Origin: Symbiodinium natans
Taxonomy: Eukaryota > Sar > Dinophyceae > Suessiales > Symbiodiniaceae
Direction: 5' to 3'
NCBI GenBank assembly: GCA_905221605.1
Contig: CAJNDS010001493.1
Coordinates: 1 to 16,649 of the forward strand
Length of the DNA: 16,649 nucleotides
In this document: positions 1 through 8,601 of the stretch, piece after piece
Layout of the letters: the number at the start of each line of letters is the position of its first letter
Position numbering within the stretch: the stretch's first letter is position 1
The notes under the pieces: generated by a model
Seen by the model: the letters and a program-made list of their open reading frames with translations, nothing else
The model's database searches: none
What the model was told of the DNA's origin: nothing
Position numbers and translations under genes: made by a program

Positions 1-640
1 CTTCTTCTTCTTCTGCAGGGCTTAAGGGGCCAGAAGACCCCCCGCGCGCGCGGCGCGCCCAATCCGTCCGGTCGCTTTGTGACACGGAGGCCCCCCGGCG
101 ACAGCGACGTAGTCCCCCCGAGCTCGGGGCTCCCCTCCAATCCTGCCTTACACGTAACGCTACGGGGCGGAAACCGGGGACTCGTCAGCTGCGCCCAGCC
201 GGTTTCGAGCCGTGTTGGCCTCGGGCCTCATGACTGTGAGACTTGACAGTCCCCTATGGCTGCCTGCGTTGTTTCCAGGCTTTAGTGTTTCCCCGACCCT
301 TAACCCCCCTCAGGCCAGCAAAGCTACGGAAGCTACTCTTCCCCGGAAAGTGTCAACCGAAGCCTCCCTCTCCCCCGACAAGCGAAACCTCCTTTCCAAA
401 ACCTGTCAAGCGAAACCTCCCCTCCCCCAAGGACTTAGTGCGTTGGTTTACGGGGACTTCGTCTCTTTCTCTCTCTCTCTCTCTCTCCCTTTCTCTCTTT
501 CTCTCTTTCCCTCTCTCCCTCTCTCCCCCACCTTTCTCCCGAAAGACAGTTCAAGGCCGTACGTCCCGCAGAGCCTCGAAACCACTTCAACCGGCTCAGA
601 AGAACCCCGGCATTGGTTTAATCGAAACGAGCTAAGCACT
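1..640. other. Non-coding, GC-rich then pyrimidine-rich stretch
   Basis: I see no supportable gene here. The first 18 bases are a CTT run ending in CTGCAG, which looks like a polypyrimidine tract plus AG splice acceptor, but no convincing exon follows. Positions about 41-60 are alternating CG-rich sequence. Around 355-425 a short motif (AAGCGAAACCTCC and a diverged relative) is repeated between C-rich runs. Open frames across this stretch are Pro/Ser/Leu low-complexity translations caused by the C/T bias. Confidence 0.6.
465..530. repeat. CT (GA) microsatellite, imperfect
   Basis: An imperfect (CT)n/(TTTCTC)n pyrimidine tract lies on the plus strand and grades into C-rich sequence up to about 540. 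It explains the Ser/Leu/Phe and Arg/Glu/Lys low-complexity open frames on the two strands. No function is inferred. Confidence 0.9.
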
Positions 641-668
641 GCTTGGAGATCTTGGGATCCCTTGGGGG

Positions 669-722
669 TCCTGCGGCACTCCCCGCGCTGAGGGCAGCAA
701 GCGCCAACGTCAGCCACTTCAT
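669..722 (-). other. Possible signal-peptide first exon (weak)
   Basis: An ATG at 722 on the minus strand opens a short stretch beginning MKWLTLALAALSAGSAAG, then PPRDPKIS. It has a basic n-region, a hydrophobic Leu/Ala core and a small-residue Ala-x-Ala-like cleavage end, which is the classic layout of a secretory signal peptide. The frame stops within about 15 residues (CLARFD then stop), so it could only be a first exon joined to a downstream exon. A possible downstream donor (AAAGGTGG, near 530) lies beyond that stop. No second exon is recognised in the next several hundred bases. Ala/Leu-rich chance translations are possible, so confidence is low. Confidence 0.15.
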
Positions 723-899
723 CGCGGCCAGAGTTTGCACAGCTCTGCTCAAACTAGCTTTAATCGCCTCAAGACTTGAGAAGCAAAGCCTTCGAGTCTT
801 GTCAATCTCATGCCAAAACTGGGAAATGCGTGCCCTGGCTTGCACAAGTTCGCAACACGACAACACCGGAATTTCAAGGCCCTTTGCCCCGTACAATTT

Positions 900-2270
900 C
901 TCACACTTGAATTTTTATTCGAAAACATTTCGAGATGCTGCCGGTGACTTCAGGCATCGGTATGGTTAGTTCTTCATTCTTCTCAGGATTCGGCTCCATG
1001 CCGCAATCAATGCCAAAATGCAACAAAGCTAGTTTCCCGTCTTCTGCTAGGCATAGGCGTTGGCATGCAAGCAAACGTTCAAGCAGCACTGTACATGTAT
1101 CCTACAATTGCCTAAAAAGAACAAGCAGCAACTTCCCGCCTTTTTCATGACATTCGCAAATCCAAGGTATTCATCCAGGCAACTTGTTGAAACACGAACA
1201 TGAGCAAAGATAATCAAAGGTAAACTTCCGAGACACATGATCCTTTCATAACAAGGGATGTAGGTGACAGACCCATCAGGGCGAAGTCATGGATTTCCAC
1301 GTGCAGCCGCCCTGCCCTCCTGTTGGATCAGCCTCTCCCCCTAGTTACCAGTCTTCTTCAGTTTTGCAAATCATCTTGCGATGGCTCTCCACGACTTCCC
1401 GATAGCTCACACCATGGCCTGTCCGCCGGGTTGGAACGGTCTTCAATTCACCAGACGCTTTTGGAAATTTGCTAAGGGGGAAATTCTGGCAACAGCAGAA
1501 ACAGTGGGAGTCCATCCCTGACAAAAATGATGCCCAATGCCACATGTCAAGTCCTGACTGTTTGGTTCACACGAAACATCGGTAACAAAGCCATCGGAAA
1601 AATCACTTCCTGGACCCCGAGTACCACAAGGAAAACGCAACACAAAGGAAGCTTGCAGCAACAGATTTGCTCGCGTTTAGGGGGCACCCCCATCTGCCGA
1701 CATGTGGCAAGATGCATGACACATCACAACCGTCACATCGGTAGACTGTGACTGGGACTACCCGGCTAGCGCAAACGGAGCTGTCGCACCAGCACAGAAG
1801 AGAACCGTTTTTGGCTCGGGATTGCACGCTTGTGCGTCACTGGTGACCAGCCAATGTGTGCTCACTAGGCTGATGACTCAACTTGCCAAGCCGGATATCG
1901 TGTATTGCAGTGCTTAATTTTTCCGTCTTCGGCGGGTCAACTAACTTGGCGATGTTCAGTGCCGCAAAGATGATCAGTGCCTGACCTTGTAGGTAGTTTG
2001 GTGGCGTTTTGACCTGCTTGACCTCAGTAGCTGGTGGTCCTACACCACATCCGCTAAGATCACATATGCCCTTTTTAGTTTCCCTGACCTCGGCTACCCA
2101 CTTTCGAGTGGTTGCGCGTCCGCGTCAAAATTGTATTCTTGATCGAGTTCGCAACACTGAACTCCTTACTGGTCTCGTCAACAGAGAGAGAGAGAGAGCC
2201 CTTGATGAAGAACCTGCGCAGACCGCTTGGACTTTAAGGTCGTGTCGGTTGTAAGATCGTGTGTTTTCTA
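900..2270. other. No gene recognised
   Basis: Both strands carry only short frames (under about 80 codons) with no domain, repeat or compositional signal I can defend. A Cys-rich minus-strand frame around 1640-1770 is noted among the rejected items. A short GAGAGAGAGAGAG run sits near 2186-2198. Confidence 0.5.
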
Positions 2271-2858
2271 GTCGGAGGTTTTGAGCTCAATTTGCGCAGG
2301 AGCTTTGAAAGGAAAAACTGTTGTCGGTTGTGTGAGCTTGAAACTCGAAACTGAGTCTGCGGCTTTGTTGGTTGAGTTTGCACGAGGCCTCGTTCGAGTA
2401 TTCCGAGAACTTGAAAGTTTTTTGGTGTTTCACAGCAGGGAATACCCCAAGCAATTTCGACTGCAAAATTCTGGAGAAGGCAAGCAAAAACGGAAAGCTA
2501 GATAAACAATCGCCAGAACAAACAAAGCAGATCGAGAAGCAAAAAGTAATGAAACAACACCGCCCCTAACCTCGGATCAGCCGGAGCAAAGCCTGAACTT
2601 AGCAAAACCACGAAAGAAAACAAATTTGTTAAAGGATTCACAGCCAAAGCCAACGAAACGCCATTAGAAAACTGCGGAACACAACCACTCTATCATCCAA
2701 GACGGTACTCGCCAGTGATGATTGTTCAATCTAAGCCATGATTTCGACGTACCGTAAACAGGTCTTGTAGATGATCTTGGTGTTGGGGCATAGCTTTCTC
2801 GGCCCGTACAAGGAGTGCCACCTTCAGGCCCAATTCTCTCGCAATGCTCATCGCTGAC
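2271..2858. other. A-rich stretch, possibly decayed coding sequence
   Basis: From about 2470 to 2690 the plus strand is A-rich and translates in two phases into Lys/Gln/Pro-rich segments (for example KNGKLDKQSPEQTKQ, then LAKPRKKTNLLKDSQ) interrupted by stops. This could be the decayed upstream part of the plus-strand frame at 2860-3361, or just A-rich intergenic DNA. The minus-strand frame over 2726-3010 largely mirrors the more convincing plus-strand reading. Confidence 0.25.
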
Positions 2859-2859
2859 A

Positions 2860-3361
2860 TGCTGCACTGTGTCCATTGGAGCTTTGCTGGTGGCTGAAGC
2901 AGACTGTCAGTAAGCTTGCTTCCATGTTTCAGGAGGAGGTTGCCAAGTACACGTACAAACAGTTTAAGGAGTGCGAGGGCACTGGCAAAGTCGCTTGAAA
3001 CTGGGACCAAGAACAGAAAGCCGACCTAGATCCCAAGCGAAGGGCGATTGTTGGGGATAGAAAGGTCCTTTTCTGGGAGTCGCTCTTGAAAAAGTTCGGG
3101 GTATGCTGTATGCTGATTGCACTGTTCAACAAATGGAAGTTTGGAGCGCGCATCACGGGTGATTACAAGCGGTGACACAGGCTTGACACAGGCTTGTTCG
3201 GGGTTGTGGTCAACCGACGATCTGTCGCCCTACAAGATGAAGTGGGTGGGTCTGAGACGACAACATTGGTGGGTTCAGGGCATAACCCGTCTGCCGAGCC
3301 CCAGAAGTGGAACCGGAACAAGCTGTCATACGCTGAGTCACTGAGGTTCGACTGCATTTGA
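2860..3361 (+). pseudogene. Decayed plus-strand gene with two in-frame TGA codons
   Basis: A single plus-strand phase reads through from about 2860 to a TGA at 3359-3361, broken only by TGA at 2996-2998 and TGA at 3173-3175. The product has natural-looking composition: MFQEEVAKYTYKQFKECE from 2924, NWDQEQKADLDPKRRAIVGD after the first stop, then VLFWESLLKKFGV, and QKWNRNKLSYAESLRF near the end. An exact 11-bp tandem duplication (TGACACAGGCT, 3173-3183 and 3184-3194) creates the second stop. Removing one copy joins a neighbouring phase (VITSGDTGL) to the downstream phase (FGVVVNRRSV), so the duplication may be a late frameshift. I do not recognise the family. It lies 300 bp upstream of, and on the same strand as, the recombinase, so it may be part of the same element or an older insertion. 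Confidence 0.45.
3173..3194 (+). repeat. 11-bp exact tandem duplication
   Basis: TGACACAGGCT occurs twice head to tail. It lies inside the decayed coding frame, is not a multiple of three, and so shifts the frame. It is a typical replication-slippage or repair scar. Confidence 0.9.
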
Positions 3362-3661
3362 GCGCCTTGTTTCGAAGCGCAGTCCTTGTTTGGCGAATTT
3401 ATAAATGATTGATAACACGTTTCGAATATGTCAACTATGCAAGTGAATAACGCGCTAAGTAAACACTACGTGCATACATTGGCTCATATGTAGCCGTGGT
3501 TCATCCTCCGCAACATGGCAGTACAGGGCTTCGTCACGCAGGAATATTGGGCTGGTAGGTGGCCTGAAGACCAAATCAGGGTGGGTCAGAGTGAGTTTGA
3601 CCGCTCTTCCTCGGCTTGAATCCGCCTAACCCAGAAAAAAAAAGAAACACAAGGAGATTGA
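3362..3661. other. Spacer upstream of the recombinase; no gene seen
   Basis: This is AT-richer DNA containing an A9 run at about 3635-3643. No ORF or terminal repeat is recognised. The recombinase reading frame is preceded directly by an in-frame TGA at 3659-3661 and has no ATG at its N-terminus, so the true 5' end of that gene is missing or was spliced from elsewhere. Confidence 0.4.
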
Positions 3662-5219
3662 TTGTCAAGGCCACGAACTCAGGGCGGCCGACACGACAAA
3701 GGTCAATCAAAAACCGGACCCTACCCTAGGAAGGATCTGACCATTGATGCTCGCGATGCCTTCCTGAGGGCACAGGCTCTTGACCAGGCAAGGAAGACAG
3801 CTCTTAAGAAGTGGGTTTCCCTTGTTTCAATGGACTTTAATGCGTGGGGGGTTGCAAAGGTTGCATTGGGTCCGTACGATCCTCAGTTTGCCACAGGGGG
3901 ACTCGTCGAAAGTATCAAGGATTGCTTGAGTGACAGAGCGACTGCGACTCTGGAAGAAGCACGGGCTTGTATGCATGCCGATTTCAGAGGCGCAGCTGTA
4001 TGATTACTTCAAAGCCAATCCCGATGCGGCCCCGACGGCCTTCAGATCGCTCCTCCTTTCCTTGAGCTTTGCACACCACCTCCTGGGACTAGTAATTATG
4101 GGCGATGCATTAAGGAGTGGGAGGATCCTGGGTCTTTCCAATTCGCATTACTCTAATCGATGCCCTGTCAAAAGACGGCCTGCCTTGTCGGTAGATCAAG
4201 TCTTGTGCCTGGAGGTCATAGTTCTAAGGGTGAGCGCCAAAGCAGCCGACCGCCTGGCTGCCGGATGCTTCCTGTTGATGGTCTTCGGTCGGCTCAGGTT
4301 TAGCGATAGAACCTCGGGGCTCATGATTGACTCTACCATCGTCGATGGTGTGGAGGTTGGGTACCTTGAAGGCGTGGCGGAGAGAACGAAGACTTCGATC
4401 TCGCTAGAGAGAAAGGTTCGAGCCCTCCCGATCGCAGTGCCCCTCAAGTGCATCGGTCCTTCGCAGTGGGTCAGGCCCTGGCTGGAGCTCCGGCAGCAGG
4501 AGGGCTTGGATGACACATACCCGATGCTGCCTACGCCGGCTCACGGAGGAGGATGGACTAAGGTGCCACTGAAGGTCACATCGGGAGGTCAATGGCTCAG
4601 ATCCCTCTTACCGCAAGCCTCCGCCCCGGCCAATGCAGTGAAGATAGCAACTCACTCGTGCAAGTGCACGACCTTGAGCTGGCTTGCGAAACGTGGAGTC
4701 GCTGCTGGCCCTCGCAGGACTTTGGGATACCATGTGCCGAGGCGTGACAAATCCCTGACCATCTACGCTCGAGAGGCGTTTGCGGCACCCTTGAGAGAGC
4801 TTGACAAGGTCATCGATGAAGTCGCATCAAAGGCCTTTCAGCCTGATCTCACTAAAAGTGGGTTCATTGCGTCTCTGGCGACGGCCTCTTCTGCAGGAGG
4901 TGCCCCTCCTCAACCGGCGCCCCAAGAACAAGAGTCGGAGCCTATCTCTTCGAGTTCGAGCGAGGACTCCCAAGACGAAGAAGACCACCAGTTCTCCGAT
5001 GATGAGGAGGCGTTGGAAGAAGTGGCTGGACGATGGGGGCCCGAGCCTGGGGAGGGGCCTTGGGCAAGGCATAAGCAAACTCGATTCGTGCATCATGTCC
5101 GTGACGAGGCGGGCACTCACCTGAAGTGTGGCAGGACACTCAGCACCCGATTCGAGATCCTGCGGACGGCGCCTAGATTTTTGTATCCCGCCTGTGCGAC
5201 ATGCTTCCCAACCGCCTAA
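3662..5219 (+). pseudogene. DIRS-like tyrosine recombinase, frameshifted
   Basis: This is a tyrosine recombinase of the type carried by DIRS-group retrotransposons and repeated many times in dinoflagellate genomes. Such enzymes integrate the circular cDNA by strand exchange. The N-terminal part (3662 to about 3954, ending SDRATATL) and the catalytic part (about 3951-5219) are in different phases. The core-binding helix region between ATATL and WKKHGLV looks shortened, so a small out-of-frame deletion rather than a point indel is likely. In the 429-residue downstream frame, catalytic positions are visible: Arg in GRLRFSD (about 121-123), a Lys/Arg strand (LERKVR, about 159-164), THSCK (His242, Lys245 where Arg is commonest), GYH (His268) and the nucleophile in LTIYARE (Tyr279). 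A Ser/Asp/Glu-rich linker (about 335-365) leads to a Cys/His tail (KCGR, PACATCF). No ATG start survives. Confidence 0.85.
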
Positions 5220-5481
5220 AAGGTGTTCTAGGTCGGTTTGGAACCACGGCGGAGGACACGAAACAGAAGTGCCCAATGTGCTGTATGCCTGCCTCTAGAA
5301 GACTTGCCAGTGTCGATGCACCTAGTCTACGCGCTAAGTGAGATGTCACGCTGCAAGGGGGGTAATGGCTTGAATGTGTCATCTTCAGTCGTGCACGTGC
5401 TGTATGGCTTGAGTTGAGGTAGTATGCCGCAAATATGCAACACTCGAGTTTTGGCATCCGTTAGTGCAAGGTTCGGCAGCC
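5220..5481. other. Spacer between recombinase and companion ORF
   Basis: These 262 bp hold no ORF of note. It is the usual place to look for an internal promoter or split direct repeat of a DIRS-like element, but I see no repeat long enough to claim. Confidence 0.35.
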
Positions 5482-6336
5482 ATGAGCTTTGGGGAGAGTG
5501 CGGCAGTGTTCAAAGCCAGAGCAAAGGACATTGGCCTTAGCGATGCAAACTTTGCAAAGCTCGAGGGCGAGGGGCTCACGACTATGGCCTCGTTCGCCTT
5601 CTGTTGTCACTTCAACCCATCGGCCAGTGACGAAAAACCCTTGGTGGAGCTTGTGACTAAGGTCCTCGGGGCCCCGCCCTCCTTGAAGGAGATGAGCTGC
5701 TTCCGCCGCCTGTTCGCGGAAGCGTACGCCACCGTGGCGTCAGACATCCGAGCACAGGTAGAAATGACGGACGAGTCCGCCGTCAAAAAACTGGCTCCAG
5801 CGGACCGAGCCGAGAGGCTCAGGGAACAACAGGGCCGTCTGGCCGGCTTGGTTCTCAAGGGCCACCATGAACCAGGAGACAGCCTGGTCGACAGGGCTGT
5901 CGGCATCTATGAAGCCGATCGGCTTCAATACATAGAATGGCAACATGCCGTGAGCCGACCACACGAACTTATGTCGGGTCTTAAGAAAGACCAATCTCTG
6001 GCGCTCGACAGCTCCGGAGCCCTGAAGATGCAGACCAAGGTCGCGTTCCAGACTTGTGATGTTTCCTCGGACCTGTTCGTTCGCTACGCGTTGGTCCGCC
6101 GTGGGCTGGCGCTTGAGCAAGCGAACATCCTAGCGTTCAAGCTGCATGATGAGCCTCTGGAGAAGTACATGCACTACCGTATGATGGAACCGCCCCCATC
6201 TTATGCTCGCGTTTGCTTGAAACAGATCGAACAGGCAGACAAGCAGTTCTTCCTCCTGCTGGCAGAACACACCAGAGATGGGATAAAGGTCAAGGCTGGG
6301 AAGCGCCCATGCGACGAAGCCTTCAACATCAATTGA
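5482..6336 (+). CDS. Companion ORF of dinoflagellate DIRS-like element
   Basis: This is an intact 284-aa frame from the ATG at 5482; a GTG at 5464 would add six residues. The protein is soluble, mostly helical-looking and charged, with no signal peptide or membrane segment. It starts MSFGESAAVF and contains GLSDANFAKLEGEGLTTM near the N-terminus, PADRAERLREQQGRLAGL in the middle, and ALVRRGLALEQANILAF plus RDGIKVKAGKRP near the end. I remember this layout from a large uncharacterised family that accompanies tyrosine-recombinase retroelements in Symbiodiniaceae. A structural (Gag-like) or DNA-binding accessory role is a guess. It is the only undamaged element gene here. Its last codons and stop seem to lie in sequence derived from the inverted RT fragment (see the 6310-6340 junction), so the native C-terminus is probably cut short. 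Confidence 0.75.
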   Translation: MSFGESAAVFKARAKDIGLSDANFAKLEGEGLTTMASFAFCCHFNPSASDEKPLVELVTKVLGAPPSLKEMSCFRRLFAEAYATVASDIRAQVEMTDESAVKKLAPADRAERLREQQGRLAGLVLKGHHEPGDSLVDRAVGIYEADRLQYIEWQHAVSRPHELMSGLKKDQSLALDSSGALKMQTKVAFQTCDVSSDLFVRYALVRRGLALEQANILAFKLHDEPLEKYMHYRMMEPPPSYARVCLKQIEQADKQFFLLLAEHTRDGIKVKAGKRPCDEAFNIN

Positions 6337-7660
6337 ACGTGTGACAGGTTTCTCAGATACAGTGACAGTGTCATTAATGAGGCTAGATGAGTAGTTGTCT
6401 ATAGGTCGGAGTTTGCCCCCCTGCAGCAGAGGGAATCGGGAACTCACTAAACAACCTTTCGGGAGGTGGCTAATGTCGAAAGGTCCTGTGAGGTGACCCT
6501 TCTCGACCTCTTCCAAAGTTTTCTCCCACAACAGTGTGTCCATGTCTTTATCACCACTGGATGTTGTCCTGGTGAAAATCTGTTCACACACCTGCTCGGA
6601 CATGTCCACAAGTTGCTCAATATCCATCCTGGCTGGCTTAAGCTTCGCATCCGACACTCCCGTCATCTGCCACTCCTGCTTGAGACGTTTGCACCCTGAG
6701 AAGGGGTCCTCAGTCACCGCACGAGGCAGCAGCACATAGACGACCAACTTCCATTCGGGCATGACCTCATTCAAATGCCCGCGAGGCTGGTGCATGGCCG
6801 ACACTCGGAGGGCCTTATTGGCCAAAGAAGGGTTGCGACACAGAAGCTTCCTCGCTGTGACGCCGGCCGCGAAAACCTCAGCCAATGCGGTGGCAAAACC
6901 TCGAGGGTAGGCCGCTGAGGAGACTTCAGGTGCTGTCGATTTCCCAGCTGGTTCTCGCCCTTCACGCCTAACTGTGGTAATTTCAGGGAGGTTCGACATC
7001 ACAAAACTCCGCTGCTGACTCGTAGGAATCCAACACCCCCACTCGACTTCAATCCAATGGGGTGCTTGCTGAGCGTCTGGAAGTTGGCTTATATTCGCCC
7101 AAAAGGGGACTTGCAAGAGCCCTCTACCACTAGCGGCAAGTCTCTATCGAGGCATTTGTTGATAACCGCGAAAACAAACGCCGCGGAGATGGGGTCCAAG
7201 GTATGCTTCGGTATGCAAATCAGTACCCCTGCAATCTTCTGTTTGTCCAACCAAGTAAGAATTGAATAGAATCACAAGATGTCCGAGAGGACAGGTCCAT
7301 TTGCAAAACAGGTGCCATAGCAGATTTGTGTTCAACACAATCCACTCCATAAGCAAAATAACCCTGCGCAATCATAGCTGAAGCCAGGCTTGCCCTGCAA
7401 AGCATTGAAGAATCGCAGAGCAGAATTCCCGCGCGGCTTATCCAAGAAAATTTGCTGCGGCGCTGCAGCCGAAGAACACTGCGCGTCCCGGGAAGATGCC
7501 TGCCGGTCTGGAAAACTGGCAGCGTTGTAGCTGACGGCACCGAAGCCATCGAAGGATAAGATCTGAAATCAAAATTAAAACCGCCTGTAACCCAATCCGC
7601 AGATGCAGGGTCCAATTCCGCACCTGAAGGTAAGGCCCCGGAGCAGAGATAATACCCCAA
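6310..7660 (-). pseudogene. DIRS-like MT-RT polyprotein remnant, inverted
   Basis: Read on the minus strand from 7660, this is the front half of a DIRS-type pol. A methyltransferase-like domain begins with ASAMIAQGYFAYGVDCVEHK and VLQMDLSS (about 7370-7290), changes phase, and continues as INKCLDRDLPLVVEG (about 7165-7120), then WIPTSQQRSFVMSNLPEI. The Pro-Pro-Cys-Gly-containing part expected between these pieces in relatives is not visible and looks deleted. The RT amino-terminal region follows in one long frame (7116 down): LLWEKTLEEVEKGHLTGPF, FPLLQGGKLRPIDNYSSS, INDTVTVSEK (about 6531-6345). This corresponds to the RT fingers; the catalytic YxDD palm, RNase H and everything after it are absent. 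Translation past about 6320 is only the antisense of the companion ORF. At least two phase changes plus the truncation mean no functional enzyme. Confidence 0.75.
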
Positions 7661-8247
7661 CGGGTCATCCTAAGAAATCATCTGAACATTCTGGGCCACC
7701 GAAGTTGCATCAAGGTTAGAATCACCTAGTCACAGCTTTCTTTGGCCTTTAGCGGACACTTGGTAATGGGGGGTTACCACATTTGCAGATAACGCACCCA
7801 AGATTGAACCCGGACGCTTTCTGGTCATGCAGGCACCTCAAGTAGCCATTCCGACCGGCTCCGACCTTTTTCTTTTCCAGCTTTCTTCTTGTCTTTCAGC
7901 GAGCTTGCCCTTTCCGGACAATGACTCAAAGCCTCTAGGGCTCCAAAAAGGTCTGCTTTCCTGTACGGATGGCTGCGCTTTCCTTTTCCCAATTGCAGCT
8001 TCTCTCACCTTCCAAATTTCTAAAGGAAGAAACGCAACACTCCAACTTGTCAGCTTGCTTTGTTTTTTTTGGACTGACGCCTCTTTACTACATCAGTAGC
8101 ACAGTAGGCCGGTCTTGTTGGGCTCGACGTAAAGGGTGAAACAAAGTCAGCGCACACAATCCGCCAGACACACCAAGCAACCACCAAGCAAACAAACACC
8201 AAAGAAACAAAGCGAGCAATCGCGCTGAACCACTAGATACCCCACGG
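7661..8247. other. No gene seen; pyrimidine-rich tracts
   Basis: The plus strand has consecutive pyrimidine runs ending in AG (TTTTTCTTTTCCAG and CTTTCTTCTTGTCTTTCAG, about 7867-7899) that resemble splice acceptors, but the following frame (to 8099) is unremarkable. Positions about 8155-8225 are A/C-rich with repeated ACCAAGCAA-like words. Nothing else is supportable. Confidence 0.4.
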
Positions 8248-8504
8248 ACTCAGTACTCGAAGTCGTCAATGAAGTCCCGGTTCACAAGGAAGCACAGAGC
8301 TTGTGGGGGAATCGCAAATTGCGACATTGCCAGATTCTCAAAACCACCATCATGTAGCCACTGGTGCGACAGCGGTTATTCAAACCGAGGTCATCAGAAG
8401 AGGTTCGGATCACGTACTCGTTGTCAAGGACAGACAACCGACACTCAATGGCGAAAGGATGTTGCAAGTCAGACTCCCTAGGGGGGATGAAAGATGTGCA
8501 TATG

Positions 8505-8528
8505 CCCCATGGTGGTCAGCCAGTGGGG
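8505..8528. repeat. CCATGG hairpin, copy 1 (C-G form)
   Basis: 5' arm CCCCATGG, 7-base loop TGGTCAG, 3' arm CCAGTGGGG with one bulged G. Eight base pairs can form. Copies with the same C-G stem are at 8681-8704 (loop base changed, AGGTCAG) and 9581-9604. Confidence 0.7.
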
Positions 8529-8570
8529 ACTTAACAGCAAGAACAATCAAGGCAAGACCGGCCCAGGGCA

Positions 8571-8594
8571 CTCCATGGTGGTCAGCCAGTGGAG
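8571..8594. repeat. CCATGG hairpin, copy 2 (T-A form)
   Basis: 5' arm CTCCATGG, loop TGGTCAG, 3' arm CCAGTGGAG. Relative to copy 1 the second base pair is T-A instead of C-G, and A8570 with T8595 adds a ninth pair. Copies of this form are at 8747-8770 and 9645-9668. Confidence 0.7.
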
Positions 8595-8601
8595 TAGCTC
8601 C
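8591..8601. repeat. GGAG-tag-CTCC small inverted repeat
   Basis: A perfect 4-bp inverted repeat directly follows hairpin copy 2. It recurs at 8767-8777 with the same centre and at 9665-9675 with centre CTG, so the arms are kept while the loop changes. Confidence 0.5.

Noticed and set aside
1640-1770. Cys-rich minus-strand frame (YRCDGCDVSC...) like a zinc finger
   Set aside because: Spacing does not fit a known finger, neighbouring frames break quickly and no homologous context is visible.
1804-1820. CCGTTTTTGGCTCGGG, similar to the end of the dinoflagellate spliced leader
   Set aside because: About nine consecutive bases match and the ends differ; such a match is expected by chance, and no reading frame follows it.
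2910-2932. GTAAGC...TTTCAG resembling a 23-nt mini-intron
   Set aside because: It is far shorter than dinoflagellate introns, and the continuous frame (VSKLASMFQEEV) reads well across it.
2726-3010. Minus-strand 94-codon frame
   Set aside because: Over 2860-3010 it is antisense to the plus-strand frame, whose charged, balanced composition continues for 500 bp; the minus frame does not continue.
4196-5276. Minus-strand frames of 60-149 codons opposite the recombinase
   Set aside because: They are shadows of the recombinase frame, Arg/Ser/Leu-rich with no motif.
3450-5339. 11-bp repeat ACGCGCTAAGT at 3450-3460 and 5329-5339 flanking the recombinase
   Set aside because: An 11-mer repeat somewhere in a window this long is expected many times by chance, and the homology does not extend, so it cannot be claimed as a split direct repeat or attachment site.
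6130-6310. Apparent continuation of the RT frame (LFDLFQANASIRWGRFHH)
   Set aside because: It is the exact antisense of the companion ORF and has no RT palm motif.
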